64,000 nt of DNA from Streptomyces venezuelae (GTDB taxonomy: Bacteria > Actinomycetota > Actinomycetes > Streptomycetales > Streptomycetaceae), in assembly GCF_008642315.1 (NCBI RefSeq), contig NZ_CP029192.1, positions 7,998,001-8,062,000 of the forward strand, in the 5' to 3' direction. The position numbers were made by a program, and so were the translations under genes. Under the pieces are notes generated by a model that was not told the DNA's origin, did no database searches, and saw nothing but the letters and a program-made list of their open reading frames with translations. The stretch's first letter is position 1. Each line of letters starts with the position of its first letter. Shown in pieces: positions 54,672 through 62,912 of the stretch.

Positions 54672-55343
54672 GTGATCACGCTTCGAGCCCGTGCGTTCCT
54701 CGCACTCACCACTCCGGCCGCCGTCCTCCTCACCGTCCTGGGCCCGGCCCCCGCCACCGCGGGACCACAGCGAGCGCCCGCGCTGGACGCACGGGTCAGC
54801 GCCGTCTCCGCGCGCGACCTCGGCCGGAGCCGGCATCCGGGGTGCCCGGTCCCGCCCGCCGACCTGCGGCTCATCCGGATGAACCACTGGGGGTTCGACG
54901 GCCGCGTCCACGCCGGTGAGCTCGTCGTGCGCAAGCAGGCCGTGCGGCCGATGCTGTACGTCTTCGGCCGGGCCTTCGACGCCCGGTTCCCCGTCCGCCG
55001 GATGCGGACGATGGCGGCGTACGGCGGCAGCGACGTCGCGGCGATGAAGGCGGACAACACCTCGGCGTTCAACTGCCGTGCCGTCACCGGCGATCCGTCA
55101 CGGCTCTCGCAGCACTCGTACGGAGACGCGGTCGACATCAACACGCTGGAAAACCCGTACGTGGACAGGAACGGGCGCGTCTACCCCGCGGCGGGCGCCG
55201 CCTTCCTGGACAGGCGACGCACCGCCAAGGGCATGATCAAGGACGGTGACGTGATCACGACGGCGATGCGCAAGGTGGGCTGGCAGTGGGGAGGGCACTG
55301 GCGGGCCCCGGACTACCAGCACTTCTCGGCCAACGGACGGTGA
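54672..55343 (+). CDS. Secreted M15-family D-Ala-D-Ala carboxypeptidase-like protein
   Basis: A protein of 223 residues with a signal peptide (about 1-27). The zinc-peptidase motifs of family M15 are present: SQHSYGDAVDINTLENPY (zinc ligands His and Asp) and the C-terminal PDYQHFS (third ligand His). It should cut peptidoglycan stem peptides outside the cell. GTG 54672 follows TGGAG closely; the start is somewhat uncertain because the ribosome site spacing is short. Confidence 0.8.
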   Translation: MITLRARAFLALTTPAAVLLTVLGPAPATAGPQRAPALDARVSAVSARDLGRSRHPGCPVPPADLRLIRMNHWGFDGRVHAGELVVRKQAVRPMLYVFGRAFDARFPVRRMRTMAAYGGSDVAAMKADNTSAFNCRAVTGDPSRLSQHSYGDAVDINTLENPYVDRNGRVYPAAGAAFLDRRRTAKGMIKDGDVITTAMRKVGWQWGGHWRAPDYQHFSANGR

Positions 55344-55367
55344 GAGTGCCCCCTTGCGCCGCCGGGC

Positions 55368-56507
55368 CTACGCCGCCGGGTCGATGCGGGACACCGGCCC
55401 GCCCAGGTCGAGCACGTACAGCTCGCCCTTGCCGCCCTGGACGAACGAGACGACCTCGCCGCCGTTGACGCCCAGGTCGCTCACCCCGGTCACCTTGCCG
55501 TCCTTCATCTTCAGGGCGCGGACGGTGCCGTCGCAGTAGTCGCTGAACAGGTACTGGCCCCTGAGTTCGGGGATCGCCTTCCCCCGGTACACGAATCCGC
55601 CGGTCACGGAGCAGCCGAGGCCGGTGCGGTCGTACTCGTGGACCGGAGGCACGTGGTTCGCGGGCTCGGTGCCCTCGCGGAAGGGGTGGGTGCCCTCCAT
55701 CTGCGACCAGCCGTAGTTCTCGCCGCCCTTGCTCGTCGCCGGGGCCCGGTCGATCTCCTCCCAGGCGCTCTGGCCGACATCGCCGATGAACAGGTCGCCC
55801 GTGCCCCTGTCGAACGAGAACCGCCACGGGTTGCGCAGTCCGTACGCCCAGATCTCGTCCTTCGCCTTCGGGTCGCCGACGAACGGGTTGTCCGCCGGGA
55901 TCGCGTACGGCTTGCCGCCCCGCGGGTCGATGCGCAGCAGCTTGCCGAGGAGCGTGTCGAGGTTCTGTCCGTTGCCGTGCGGGTCGCCGCCGGAGCCGCC
56001 GTCGCCGAGCGCGATGTACAGGTAGCCGTCGCGGCCGAACTTGATGTCGCCGCCGTTGTGGTTCGAGTAGGGCTGCGTCTGCGTCAGGACGGTGCGCCGG
56101 GTCTCCGGCCGCAGCTTGCCCTTGTGCACGGCGAACTCGTCCACGGTGCTGGTGCCTTGGAGGTCCGTGTACGAGATGTAGAAGTACCTGAAGTCGTTGG
56201 AGAACGCGATGCCGAGCAGGCCGCGTTCGCCGTCGGTGGTGGTCTCCGCGGAGATGTCGAGCACGGGCTCGCCGAGCCCCTGCTTGCCCAACACACGCAC
56301 GGTGCCCGCGCGTTCGGCGATCCAGACCGCGCCGCCGGGGCCCGCGGCACCGCCGGACGGGTTCTTCGCGGTGGCCACCTTCTTGAGCGCGACCTTCGCG
56401 TTCTGGCGCGAGGCGGCCGGTTCGTCGGCGGACGCCGTGTTCAGGGCGAGGGAAGCGATGAGGCAGATGGAGCCGATGACCGCAGTGCTGCTGGTGCGAA
56501 CTTTCAC
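55368..56507 (-). CDS. Soluble PQQ-dependent sugar dehydrogenase (aldose sugar dehydrogenase type)
   Basis: A protein of 379 residues with a signal peptide (about 1-27). The propeller shows the Asd/GDH signatures: TDGERGLLGIAFSNDF, the catalytic-His region YSNHNGGDIKFGRDGYLYIALGDGG, LLRIDPRGG, IWAYGLRNPWRFSFDR and the PQQ-side GENYGW. It would oxidise aldoses outside the cell if PQQ is available; no PQQ synthesis genes are nearby. It is divergent from the serine hydrolase, with a 16-bp palindrome in the shared promoter region. Confidence 0.87.
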   Translation of the reverse strand: MKVRTSSTAVIGSICLIASLALNTASADEPAASRQNAKVALKKVATAKNPSGGAAGPGGAVWIAERAGTVRVLGKQGLGEPVLDISAETTTDGERGLLGIAFSNDFRYFYISYTDLQGTSTVDEFAVHKGKLRPETRRTVLTQTQPYSNHNGGDIKFGRDGYLYIALGDGGSGGDPHGNGQNLDTLLGKLLRIDPRGGKPYAIPADNPFVGDPKAKDEIWAYGLRNPWRFSFDRGTGDLFIGDVGQSAWEEIDRAPATSKGGENYGWSQMEGTHPFREGTEPANHVPPVHEYDRTGLGCSVTGGFVYRGKAIPELRGQYLFSDYCDGTVRALKMKDGKVTGVSDLGVNGGEVVSFVQGGKGELYVLDLGGPVSRIDPAA

Positions 56508-56615
56508 CGTGATCCTCCTGGAGGCCGCGCGCCAACGGGGTGGGTGGGGGGATGGTGCGGTGAGCGGGTGGGGGTGTGCCGCCGGCCACTGTGGAGGTTA
56601 CTGGGGGAGGAGTTC

Positions 56616-56631
56616 CTTGGTATATACCAAG
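56616..56631. promoter_or_regulatory. Palindromic operator between divergent PQQ dehydrogenase and serine hydrolase genes
   Basis: CTTGGTATATACCAAG is a perfect 16-bp palindrome, flanked by AGTTC and GAACT. An AT-rich centre in such GC-rich DNA argues for a protein-binding site. No regulator gene adjoins it. Confidence 0.6.
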
Positions 56632-56704
56632 AACTGCCCTTCTCCTCCTCGTACACTGCCTCCGTCGAATGATCATGCTGCACCATTTGGGGGAGAGGAA
56701 ACGC

Positions 56705-57883
56705 ATGTCCACTCGTAAGCGAATACTCCGCAGGGGATCCGCCGTGGCGCTGGGCGTCGCGGTCGCCCTGGCGGGAGTCACCGGCACCGCCACCGCGGCC
56801 GGGGGTTCCAAGGGGCCCGGGTCCACCGGCGGGCACGCCGCCACACAGCAGGCTCTCGACGGGCTGGTGCGGGCCGGGATGCCGGGCGTGGCCGCCGAGG
56901 TCAGCGACTCGAAGGGCAAGTGGTTCGGATCCGCGGGGTACGCCGACACCGCGACGCAGCGCAAGCGCACCGCGGCCGACCACCTGCGCGCGGGAAGCAA
57001 CACCAAGTCCCTTGTCGCCGTGGTCCTTCTGCAGTTGGAGGCCGAGGGGAAGCTCAGCCTGGACGACTCCGTGGAGCGCTGGCTGCCCGGTGTGCTGGAC
57101 GGCAACGGCTACGACGGCACCAAGGTGACGGTGCGACAGCTCCTCAACCACACCAGCGGCGTGCACGACATGGTGTCGACGCCGGAGTGGCGTTCGTACA
57201 TGAACGGTCCGGGCTTCCTCGCCCACCGCTACGAGACCTGGAGCCCCGAGCGGATCCTGGACCTGGCGCTCAAGTACAAGCCCGACTTCGAGCCCGGCAC
57301 CGGCTGGAACTACTCCAACACCAACTTCGTGCTCGCGGGCATGATCATCGAGAAGGCCACGGGCAACACGTACGCGCAGGAGGCCGAACGGCGCATCATC
57401 AAGCGCCTGAAGCTGCGCGAGACCACGTTCCCCGGCACCGACCCGAAGATGCCCGCCCCCTACGCGGTCGGCTACTCCAAGCTCTACGCGGAGAACCCCG
57501 GCCCCGAGGTGTACGACGCCACGGAGTACAACCCTGCGTGGTCCGGCGCCACCGGCGAGGTCATCAGCACGACCGGTGACCTCAACCGTTACTACAGCGC
57601 CCTCATCAAGGGTGAGCTCCTGCCGCCCGCGCAGCAGCGGGAGTTGCTGGACACCGTCGAGACGGGCACCTTCTACCGGTACGGCGCGGGCCTGATCGTC
57701 CGCACCCTGTCGTGCGGAGTGAAGGTCTACGGCCACGACGGCATCGTCTGGGGCTCCCTGACCAGCACGGCGACCACCGCCGACGGCAAGCACACCCTGA
57801 CGTTCCACCTCAACGGTGACTGGCTGGAGGACGGCAAGCCGTACGACGACGTCTTCGAAGCGGAGTTCTGCGGCAAGAAGTAG
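56705..57883 (+). CDS. Secreted penicillin-binding-type serine hydrolase (beta-lactamase/DD-peptidase family)
   Basis: A protein of 392 residues with a signal peptide (about 1-32). The three active-site motifs are S-N-T-K at 98-101 (nucleophile Ser98), Y203-S-N, and the YGHDG element near the C-terminus in place of KTG. This HxG variant is typical of class C-like DD-peptidases and esterases such as the Streptomyces R61 group. ATG 56705 follows GGAGAGGA. Substrate may be a peptidoglycan peptide or an ester. Confidence 0.85.
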   Translation: MSTRKRILRRGSAVALGVAVALAGVTGTATAAGGSKGPGSTGGHAATQQALDGLVRAGMPGVAAEVSDSKGKWFGSAGYADTATQRKRTAADHLRAGSNTKSLVAVVLLQLEAEGKLSLDDSVERWLPGVLDGNGYDGTKVTVRQLLNHTSGVHDMVSTPEWRSYMNGPGFLAHRYETWSPERILDLALKYKPDFEPGTGWNYSNTNFVLAGMIIEKATGNTYAQEAERRIIKRLKLRETTFPGTDPKMPAPYAVGYSKLYAENPGPEVYDATEYNPAWSGATGEVISTTGDLNRYYSALIKGELLPPAQQRELLDTVETGTFYRYGAGLIVRTLSCGVKVYGHDGIVWGSLTSTATTADGKHTLTFHLNGDWLEDGKPYDDVFEAEFCGKK

Positions 57884-57898
57884 GCGTCAGGAGCGAGT

Positions 57899-58633
57899 TC
57901 AGTCGTGCGTCGGCACCCGCCGGCGCACGTCCTCGTACAGGTTCCGCATCGCCATGCGGTAGAGCTCGGACTGGTGGACGCCGAGGAACCCGGTGTGCCC
58001 GAACACCTCCAGGGCGACCATGCCGTGCACATACCCCCACACGCTCAGCAGCAGGGCCGTCGCGGGCGGCGGCAGAGCGGTGCCGCTCGGGGGTACCTCC
58101 CGCGCCAGGTGACCCAGGAACGCGGGTGACAGCGACCGCGTGTCGGCCGCCGCGAGCTGCTCCGGTGTGAACCCCCGGAACAGCTCCCTTTCGAAGACCG
58201 CGCTCATCCGCCGATTCGCCTCCGTCGTGGGGCCGTCGACGGGCGCGTGATAGTGCCGCAGCGGTGCTCCGTAGAGGAGTTGGAACCGCTCGGGATGGGC
58301 GATCGCCCAGCGCCGATAGCCCTCCGCCGCGACGATCATCCCCGGCACGTCCGAGTCGTCGGGTGCCGTCTCCGTCGCGGCCTGCACCGCGTCCGCCAAG
58401 TCGTCGTACGCCTTGGTGATGAGAGCCGTGACGAGGTCGTCCCGGCTCGGGAAGTAGTGGTACAGCGCCTGCACGGTCATGCCGAGGCTGCGGGCCACCG
58501 CGCGCAACGACAGGGCGTGCGGGCCGTGTTCGGCGATGTGCGTCTCGGCCGTGCTCACGATCTCGTCGACGGCGACCGCTCGCCGACGCTCGCGCAATGA
58601 CGGCCGGGCCGCGGGGACTTCAGAGGTGGACAT
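57899..58633 (-). CDS. TetR-family regulator
   Basis: A protein of 244 residues. The helix-turn-helix (about 22-68; AVDEIVSTAETHIAEHGPHALSLRAVARSLGMTVQALYHYFPSRDDLV) is canonical, with a WHG/TetR_C-like C-terminal domain. It is divergent from the MMPL gene and an inverted repeat abuts its own start codon, so it probably represses both. Confidence 0.9.
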   Translation of the reverse strand: MSTSEVPAARPSLRERRRAVAVDEIVSTAETHIAEHGPHALSLRAVARSLGMTVQALYHYFPSRDDLVTALITKAYDDLADAVQAATETAPDDSDVPGMIVAAEGYRRWAIAHPERFQLLYGAPLRHYHAPVDGPTTEANRRMSAVFERELFRGFTPEQLAAADTRSLSPAFLGHLAREVPPSGTALPPPATALLLSVWGYVHGMVALEVFGHTGFLGVHQSELYRMAMRNLYEDVRRRVPTHD

Positions 58634-58654
58634 ACAGCGACCGTACGTCGCTGT
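58634..58654. promoter_or_regulatory. Inverted repeat, probable TetR operator
   Basis: ACAGCGAC and GTCGCTGT (58634-58641, 58647-58654) flank the 5-bp spacer CGTAC. It touches the TetR start codon and lies within the divergent promoter region. Confidence 0.6.
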
Positions 58655-58778
58655 CCCTCGTCACGGGACCGGAAGTCGGCATCCTGTGAAGAAAATCTAA
58701 CACTGCTCAATTTTGTTGTGCCCCGCTAGCGTCGGCTGCGCCCGTCACCGCAACACCCGTCTATGAAGGAGACAGCGC

Positions 58779-60986
58779 GTGTTCGAACGCATAGCCGAGC
58801 TGGCGATCCGCCGGTCGCGGCTGGTACTCATCGTCGCCGCAGTGGTCGTGGCCCTCATGGGCGCCTTGGGAGCCGGTGCGTTCGGGAAGCTACTGGGGGG
58901 CGGTTTCGACGATCCGGCCTCCGAGTCCTCCCGGGCCAGGACCGTCATCGACGAGAAGCTCGGCGGAGAGACGAACCTGGTCCTCCTCGTCCGTGCCGCC
59001 GACGGCCTCATCGACGCCCCCGCCGCGCGGCGCAGCGGCCAGGCGCTGGTCACGGACCTGAAAAAGGAAAGGGACCTGGAGAACGTCGTCTCGTACTGGG
59101 ACACGAAAAGCCCCGACCTGCGCTCCAAGGACGGCCGCGAGGCCCTCGTGCTCGCCCGCGTGAAGGGCCATGACATGGAGCAGCAGGAGAACGCCGAGGG
59201 CGTCATCGACGACTACGCGGGAACGTACGGGGACACGCTCACCGTGAAGGCGGGCGGCAGCGCCGGCGTGAGCTACGAGATGGGGCCGCAGACCGAGAAG
59301 GACCTCGTCCTCGCCGAGACCATCGCCGTCCCGCTCATCCTCCTGCTGCTCCTGGTCGTCTTCGGCACCGTCGTCTCGGCGCTGCTGCCGCTCGCCGTCG
59401 CGCTGATCGCGATCGTGGGCGTCTTCGCGGAGCTCTACGTGGTCGGCAGCGTCACCGACGTCTCGATCTTCGCGATCAACCTGACGACGGCACTCGGCCT
59501 CGGACTCGGCGTCGACTACGCCCTGTTGATGATCAGCCGGTTCCGCGAGCAGCTCGCCGCGGGGGCGAGCGTCGAGGACGCCGTCCGCAGGACGATGAGC
59601 ACGGCGGGCCGTACCGTCGCGTTCTCCGCGGCGACCGTGGCGGCAGCCCTCGCGGCACTCATGGTGTTCCCGCAGTACTTCCTCCGCTCGTTCGGCTACT
59701 CCGGCGTCGGCGTCGTCGTCATCGCCGCCCTCGCCTCCCTGTTCGTGATGCCCGCGCTCCTGAACGTGCTGGGGCACCGCGTGAACAGCGGCCGGATGCC
59801 GTGGGCGAAGCGGACGCGCGCCGGGAGCCCGACATCGGTGTGGGGGCGCCTCGCCCGCACCGCGATGCGCCGTCCCGCGCTCACCGCGGTGCCCGTGCTC
59901 GCGGTCCTGCTCGTCGCGGCGAGCCCGCTGCTCGGCATCACCTTCGGCACGGCCGACGAACGCGTACTGCCCGAGGGCGCCAAGAGCCGCGAGGTCTCCG
60001 TGTCGCTGCGGGAGAACTTCGAAGGAAACGACGCGGCGGCGCTGCACGTCGTCATCGACGGGGGCATGCACACGGCACCGCTGGCGTCGTACGCGGCACG
60101 CCTGTCCGGGCTCGACGGGGTCGCCCGCGTCGAGACCAGCAAGGGCACCTACGCAGACGGCGGGACCGGGGCGACCGGACCCGGCAACCCGACACTGGGC
60201 CGCCCCACCGTGCAGCAGCTCAACGTCGTGAGCACCCTGACGCCGAAGTCCGACGCGGCCAAGGCTCTGGTCGGCGAGGTCAGGGCCGCCACCCCGCCCT
60301 CCGGGACGCACCCGCTGGTCGGCGGCGCCGACGCCGAACTCGTCGACTCCAACGACTCCATCGCAGGACGGCTGCCGCTCGCCGTGGGCCTCATCGTCGT
60401 CACCACGTTCCTGCTGCTCTTCCTCTTCACCGGCAGCGTCGTGCAGCCACTGAGGGCCCTCGTCCTCAACGCGGTCAGCCTGGGCGCGACCATCGGCGTG
60501 ATGACCTGGATCTTCCAGGACGGCAACCTCTCCGGGGTGCTCGGGTTCACCGCGCAGCCGATGGAGACGTCGATGACGGTGCTGATGTTCTGCGTCGCCT
60601 TCGGCCTCTCGATGGACTACGAGGTGTTCGTCACCAGCCGCATCAAGGAGCTGCACGAGCTCGGCGAGGACAACGAGTCCGCGGTGACCGGCGGCCTCGG
60701 ACACACCGGAGGCATCGTCGGCGCGGCGGCCGCCCTGATCGCGGTCAGCTTCTTCGCCTTCGGCACGGCGGAGATCAGTTTCATGCAACTCTTCGGCCTG
60801 GGCAGCGGTCTCGCCATCCTCATCGACGCGATCGCCGTGCGCGGCATCCTCGTACCGGCCGCGATGCGGCTGCTCGGCCGGTCCGCCTGGTACGCGCCGG
60901 GGCCGCTGCGCCGGTTCCACGCGCGGTTCGGTCTGCGCGAGGACGGTCCGGCGCCGAATGAACGGCGGGTCGCGGCGAAGGTCTGA
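58779..60986 (+). CDS. MMPL-family RND transporter
   Basis: A protein of 735 residues, with two sets of membrane helices each preceded by a large extracellular loop, the standard MMPL layout (about 12 segments). Conserved stretches include LGLGLGVDYALLMISRFREQL and, in the second half, VAFGLSMDYEVFVTSRIKELHELGEDNESAV, carrying the proton-relay Asp-Tyr pairs. These pumps export lipids, lipid-linked metabolites or drugs. GTG 58779 follows GAAGGAGA. Control by the adjacent TetR gene is likely. Confidence 0.9.
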   Translation: MFERIAELAIRRSRLVLIVAAVVVALMGALGAGAFGKLLGGGFDDPASESSRARTVIDEKLGGETNLVLLVRAADGLIDAPAARRSGQALVTDLKKERDLENVVSYWDTKSPDLRSKDGREALVLARVKGHDMEQQENAEGVIDDYAGTYGDTLTVKAGGSAGVSYEMGPQTEKDLVLAETIAVPLILLLLLVVFGTVVSALLPLAVALIAIVGVFAELYVVGSVTDVSIFAINLTTALGLGLGVDYALLMISRFREQLAAGASVEDAVRRTMSTAGRTVAFSAATVAAALAALMVFPQYFLRSFGYSGVGVVVIAALASLFVMPALLNVLGHRVNSGRMPWAKRTRAGSPTSVWGRLARTAMRRPALTAVPVLAVLLVAASPLLGITFGTADERVLPEGAKSREVSVSLRENFEGNDAAALHVVIDGGMHTAPLASYAARLSGLDGVARVETSKGTYADGGTGATGPGNPTLGRPTVQQLNVVSTLTPKSDAAKALVGEVRAATPPSGTHPLVGGADAELVDSNDSIAGRLPLAVGLIVVTTFLLLFLFTGSVVQPLRALVLNAVSLGATIGVMTWIFQDGNLSGVLGFTAQPMETSMTVLMFCVAFGLSMDYEVFVTSRIKELHELGEDNESAVTGGLGHTGGIVGAAAALIAVSFFAFGTAEISFMQLFGLGSGLAILIDAIAVRGILVPAAMRLLGRSAWYAPGPLRRFHARFGLREDGPAPNERRVAAKV

Positions 60987-61009
60987 TCCGTACGTCGTCA
61001 TGCGGGAGA

Positions 61010-61070
61010 GCCGGGGACGCCGGAACGCGGCACGGGACATGCCCCCGTGCCGCGTTCCGGCGTCCCCGGC
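61010..61070. terminator. Very long perfect hairpin between convergent genes
   Basis: A 27-bp perfect stem (61010-61036 with 61044-61070) and 7-base loop. It sits 24 bases after the MMPL stop and 7 before the Mrr-type gene's stop, serving both strands. Confidence 0.88.
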
Positions 61071-61076
61071 GACCGG

Positions 61077-61991
61077 TCAGGCCTCGACGGCCACCAGGTC
61101 CCACGGGCTCGGCCCCGTACCGTCGCACCAGGCCTGCAACTCCGCGCCGTTCACGCAGACTATGCCGCACTGTTCCGCGTACGCGAGGGCGGGAGCGGTG
61201 AAGTCGCTCGTCGTCACCAGGGCGGCGACATCCGCCTCGTGGACCGTGAAGCACGTGCCCCCGAAACGCTGCAGGTCCTGCGAGCCCACCTTGTTGTCCT
61301 CGCCGTAGCGCTTGCACTGGACGACGATCCGGCGCCCGTCCGGTGTCACCGCGAGGACGTCCGCGCCCAAGTCGCAGGCCCCGCCGACGACTTCGACGTC
61401 CTGGCACGCGTCACGGACGCAGAGGTCGGCCACCGCCTGCTCGAAGGCGTCGGCGTCGAGCGCGGCGTAGTCGACGGGGGCGGCCGGTGCGTCGAGGACG
61501 ACGGTCGCGGTCTCCGTCGTGTCCAGTACGAGCGTGGATTCCGCTCCGAGGGTGGGCTCCTCCAAGAGGATGGGCTCCTCGATGCGGGCGGGTTCCTCCA
61601 CGAGCGTGGGCTCCGTGCCGAAGCGGTCCCCCGCGACCAGGGGAACCACCGGACCGCCGGCCGTCGCGGCGGCCGCCCGCGTCCTTGTGCCCTCGAGGCT
61701 CTCGGACGCCCGCTCGGCCGCCTCCTCCAGCACCTCCGCCGCGCGCCGCGCCACCCGTGCCGCCGAGAAGCGCCGCCACCGTGACCTGCCGAGGCAGGCC
61801 GCCGAGAGTCCCACGACGGCGAGCGAGCCGATCCACAGCGGGCGGCTCTCGACCATGTCGGCCGCGGCGCGGACCAGGGCCGCCGTGCCGCACAGCAGGA
61901 TCGCGACGAGCACGAAGAACAGGGCGGTCGTGCGCAGATCGAAGCGCCGCTCGCGGTTCGTCCGCCGGACCGGGCGCGAGGATCGGGTCAT
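61077..61991 (-). CDS. Membrane-anchored Mrr-type restriction endonuclease-like protein
   Basis: A protein of 304 residues. Two membrane helices near the N-terminus (about 20-45 and 52-70) lead into a helical Ala/Glu/Arg region and an acidic linker rich in EEP repeats (about 128-155). The C-terminal Mrr catalytic domain (about 175-295) has the PD-(D/E)xK-type pattern CDLGADVLAVTPDGRRIVVQCKRYG, with Asp, Gln and Lys aligned as in Mrr nucleases. Such proteins are predicted to cut modified or foreign DNA; a membrane tether suggests action on incoming DNA, but this is inference. Confidence 0.78.
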   Translation of the reverse strand: MTRSSRPVRRTNRERRFDLRTTALFFVLVAILLCGTAALVRAAADMVESRPLWIGSLAVVGLSAACLGRSRWRRFSAARVARRAAEVLEEAAERASESLEGTRTRAAAATAGGPVVPLVAGDRFGTEPTLVEEPARIEEPILLEEPTLGAESTLVLDTTETATVVLDAPAAPVDYAALDADAFEQAVADLCVRDACQDVEVVGGACDLGADVLAVTPDGRRIVVQCKRYGEDNKVGSQDLQRFGGTCFTVHEADVAALVTTSDFTAPALAYAEQCGIVCVNGAELQAWCDGTGPSPWDLVAVEA

Positions 61992-62342
61992 TGCTCTCCC
62001 TGTCGGTGGACGGGGCGGGGGACGGAAACGAAGATCACTTCTCCCGGTTGCCCAAGATCGGCAAGGCCAAAAGAGCCCCGACCTCCTGCGCCCCATGTCG
62101 TGACGTGCGTCACAGTGGTTGAGGTATGTGCAGGTGGCACTGTCCACGGCGGTCGGAATCCCGTATTCCGAAAAGAAGTTGGGCCGTGCGGTTAACCGGA
62201 CGGGTCCGGCGGCGCGATGTAGGGGCGGGGACGATGTCCTCCCGGGCGTGCCACGGAGCGCCCCGGCCGCCCAGTCGAACGCAAGAGGAGCAGTCCGTGT
62301 GGCCTCATTGGGCCCGGCATCCTGCCGCAGGAGGTGTGGGGG
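61992..62342. other. Intergenic region (351 bases) upstream of the sigma factor gene
   Basis: No convincing gene. It contains the inverted repeat TCGGAAT-5-ATTCCGA (62153-62171) and a smaller one, TGACG-2-CGTCA (62101-62112). Either could be an operator for the sigma factor gene or the divergent Mrr-type gene. Confidence 0.5.
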
Positions 62343-62912
62343 GTGACTGAACCGTCCGAGCAGGAGCACCATCTGATCGATCCCGCCGAACTGACGGCCG
62401 ACTTCGAGACCTTCTTCCGGGATCACGAGAAGGAGTTCCTGAAGTCGGCGGCATCACGGGTGCGCAATGCGCACGATGCCGAAGAGGTGGTCCTCATCGC
62501 GGGCGTACGCATCTACCGCAAGTGGCCGCGCATCCGCGCGCACGCCAATCCGGTCGCGTACGCCCATCAGATCCTGAACTGGGAGATCGCCACCTTCTTC
62601 CGCAAGCAGGCCCGGATAGCCGACCGGGAGACGTCCTACGGCGAGTTGCCCTTCGCGGACGTCCCGACCGGTGACGATCTGCTCGCCCTCGGAGAGCACG
62701 AGGAACTGGACCTGGCCCTGGAGCGCCTGGAAGCACGCGCACCCGTGCGTGCGGCCTGCATACGGCTGCGGTTCCTGTGCGGACTGACCAACCACGAGGT
62801 CGGGGAACGGCTGGAGATCAGCCCGGACTGCGTCAAGGTCCACGTGTGCAGAGGCCTCAAAGACCTTCAATCCCTCATGGATCTCCCCACTCGGGGAAAA
62901 GGAGATTCCTGA
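62343..62912 (+). CDS. ECF-like RNA polymerase sigma factor
   Basis: A protein of 189 residues. Region 2 spans about 20-90 (FETFFRDHEKEFLKSAASRVRNAHDAEEVVLIAGVRIYRKW) and region 4 about 118-178 (APVRAACIRLRFLCGLTNHEVGERLEISPDCVKVHVCRGLKDL, the helix-turn-helix). No anti-sigma gene is adjacent. GTG 62343 is nine bases after GCAGGAGG. Its TGA overlaps the next ATG by one base, so the downstream protein is probably its partner. Confidence 0.85.
   Translation: MTEPSEQEHHLIDPAELTADFETFFRDHEKEFLKSAASRVRNAHDAEEVVLIAGVRIYRKWPRIRAHANPVAYAHQILNWEIATFFRKQARIADRETSYGELPFADVPTGDDLLALGEHEELDLALERLEARAPVRAACIRLRFLCGLTNHEVGERLEISPDCVKVHVCRGLKDLQSLMDLPTRGKGDS

Noticed and set aside
62119..62350. Short plus-strand frames upstream of the sigma factor
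   Set aside because: Arg/Pro/Ser-rich compositions typical of shadow frames, and they overlap the sigma factor's ribosome site.
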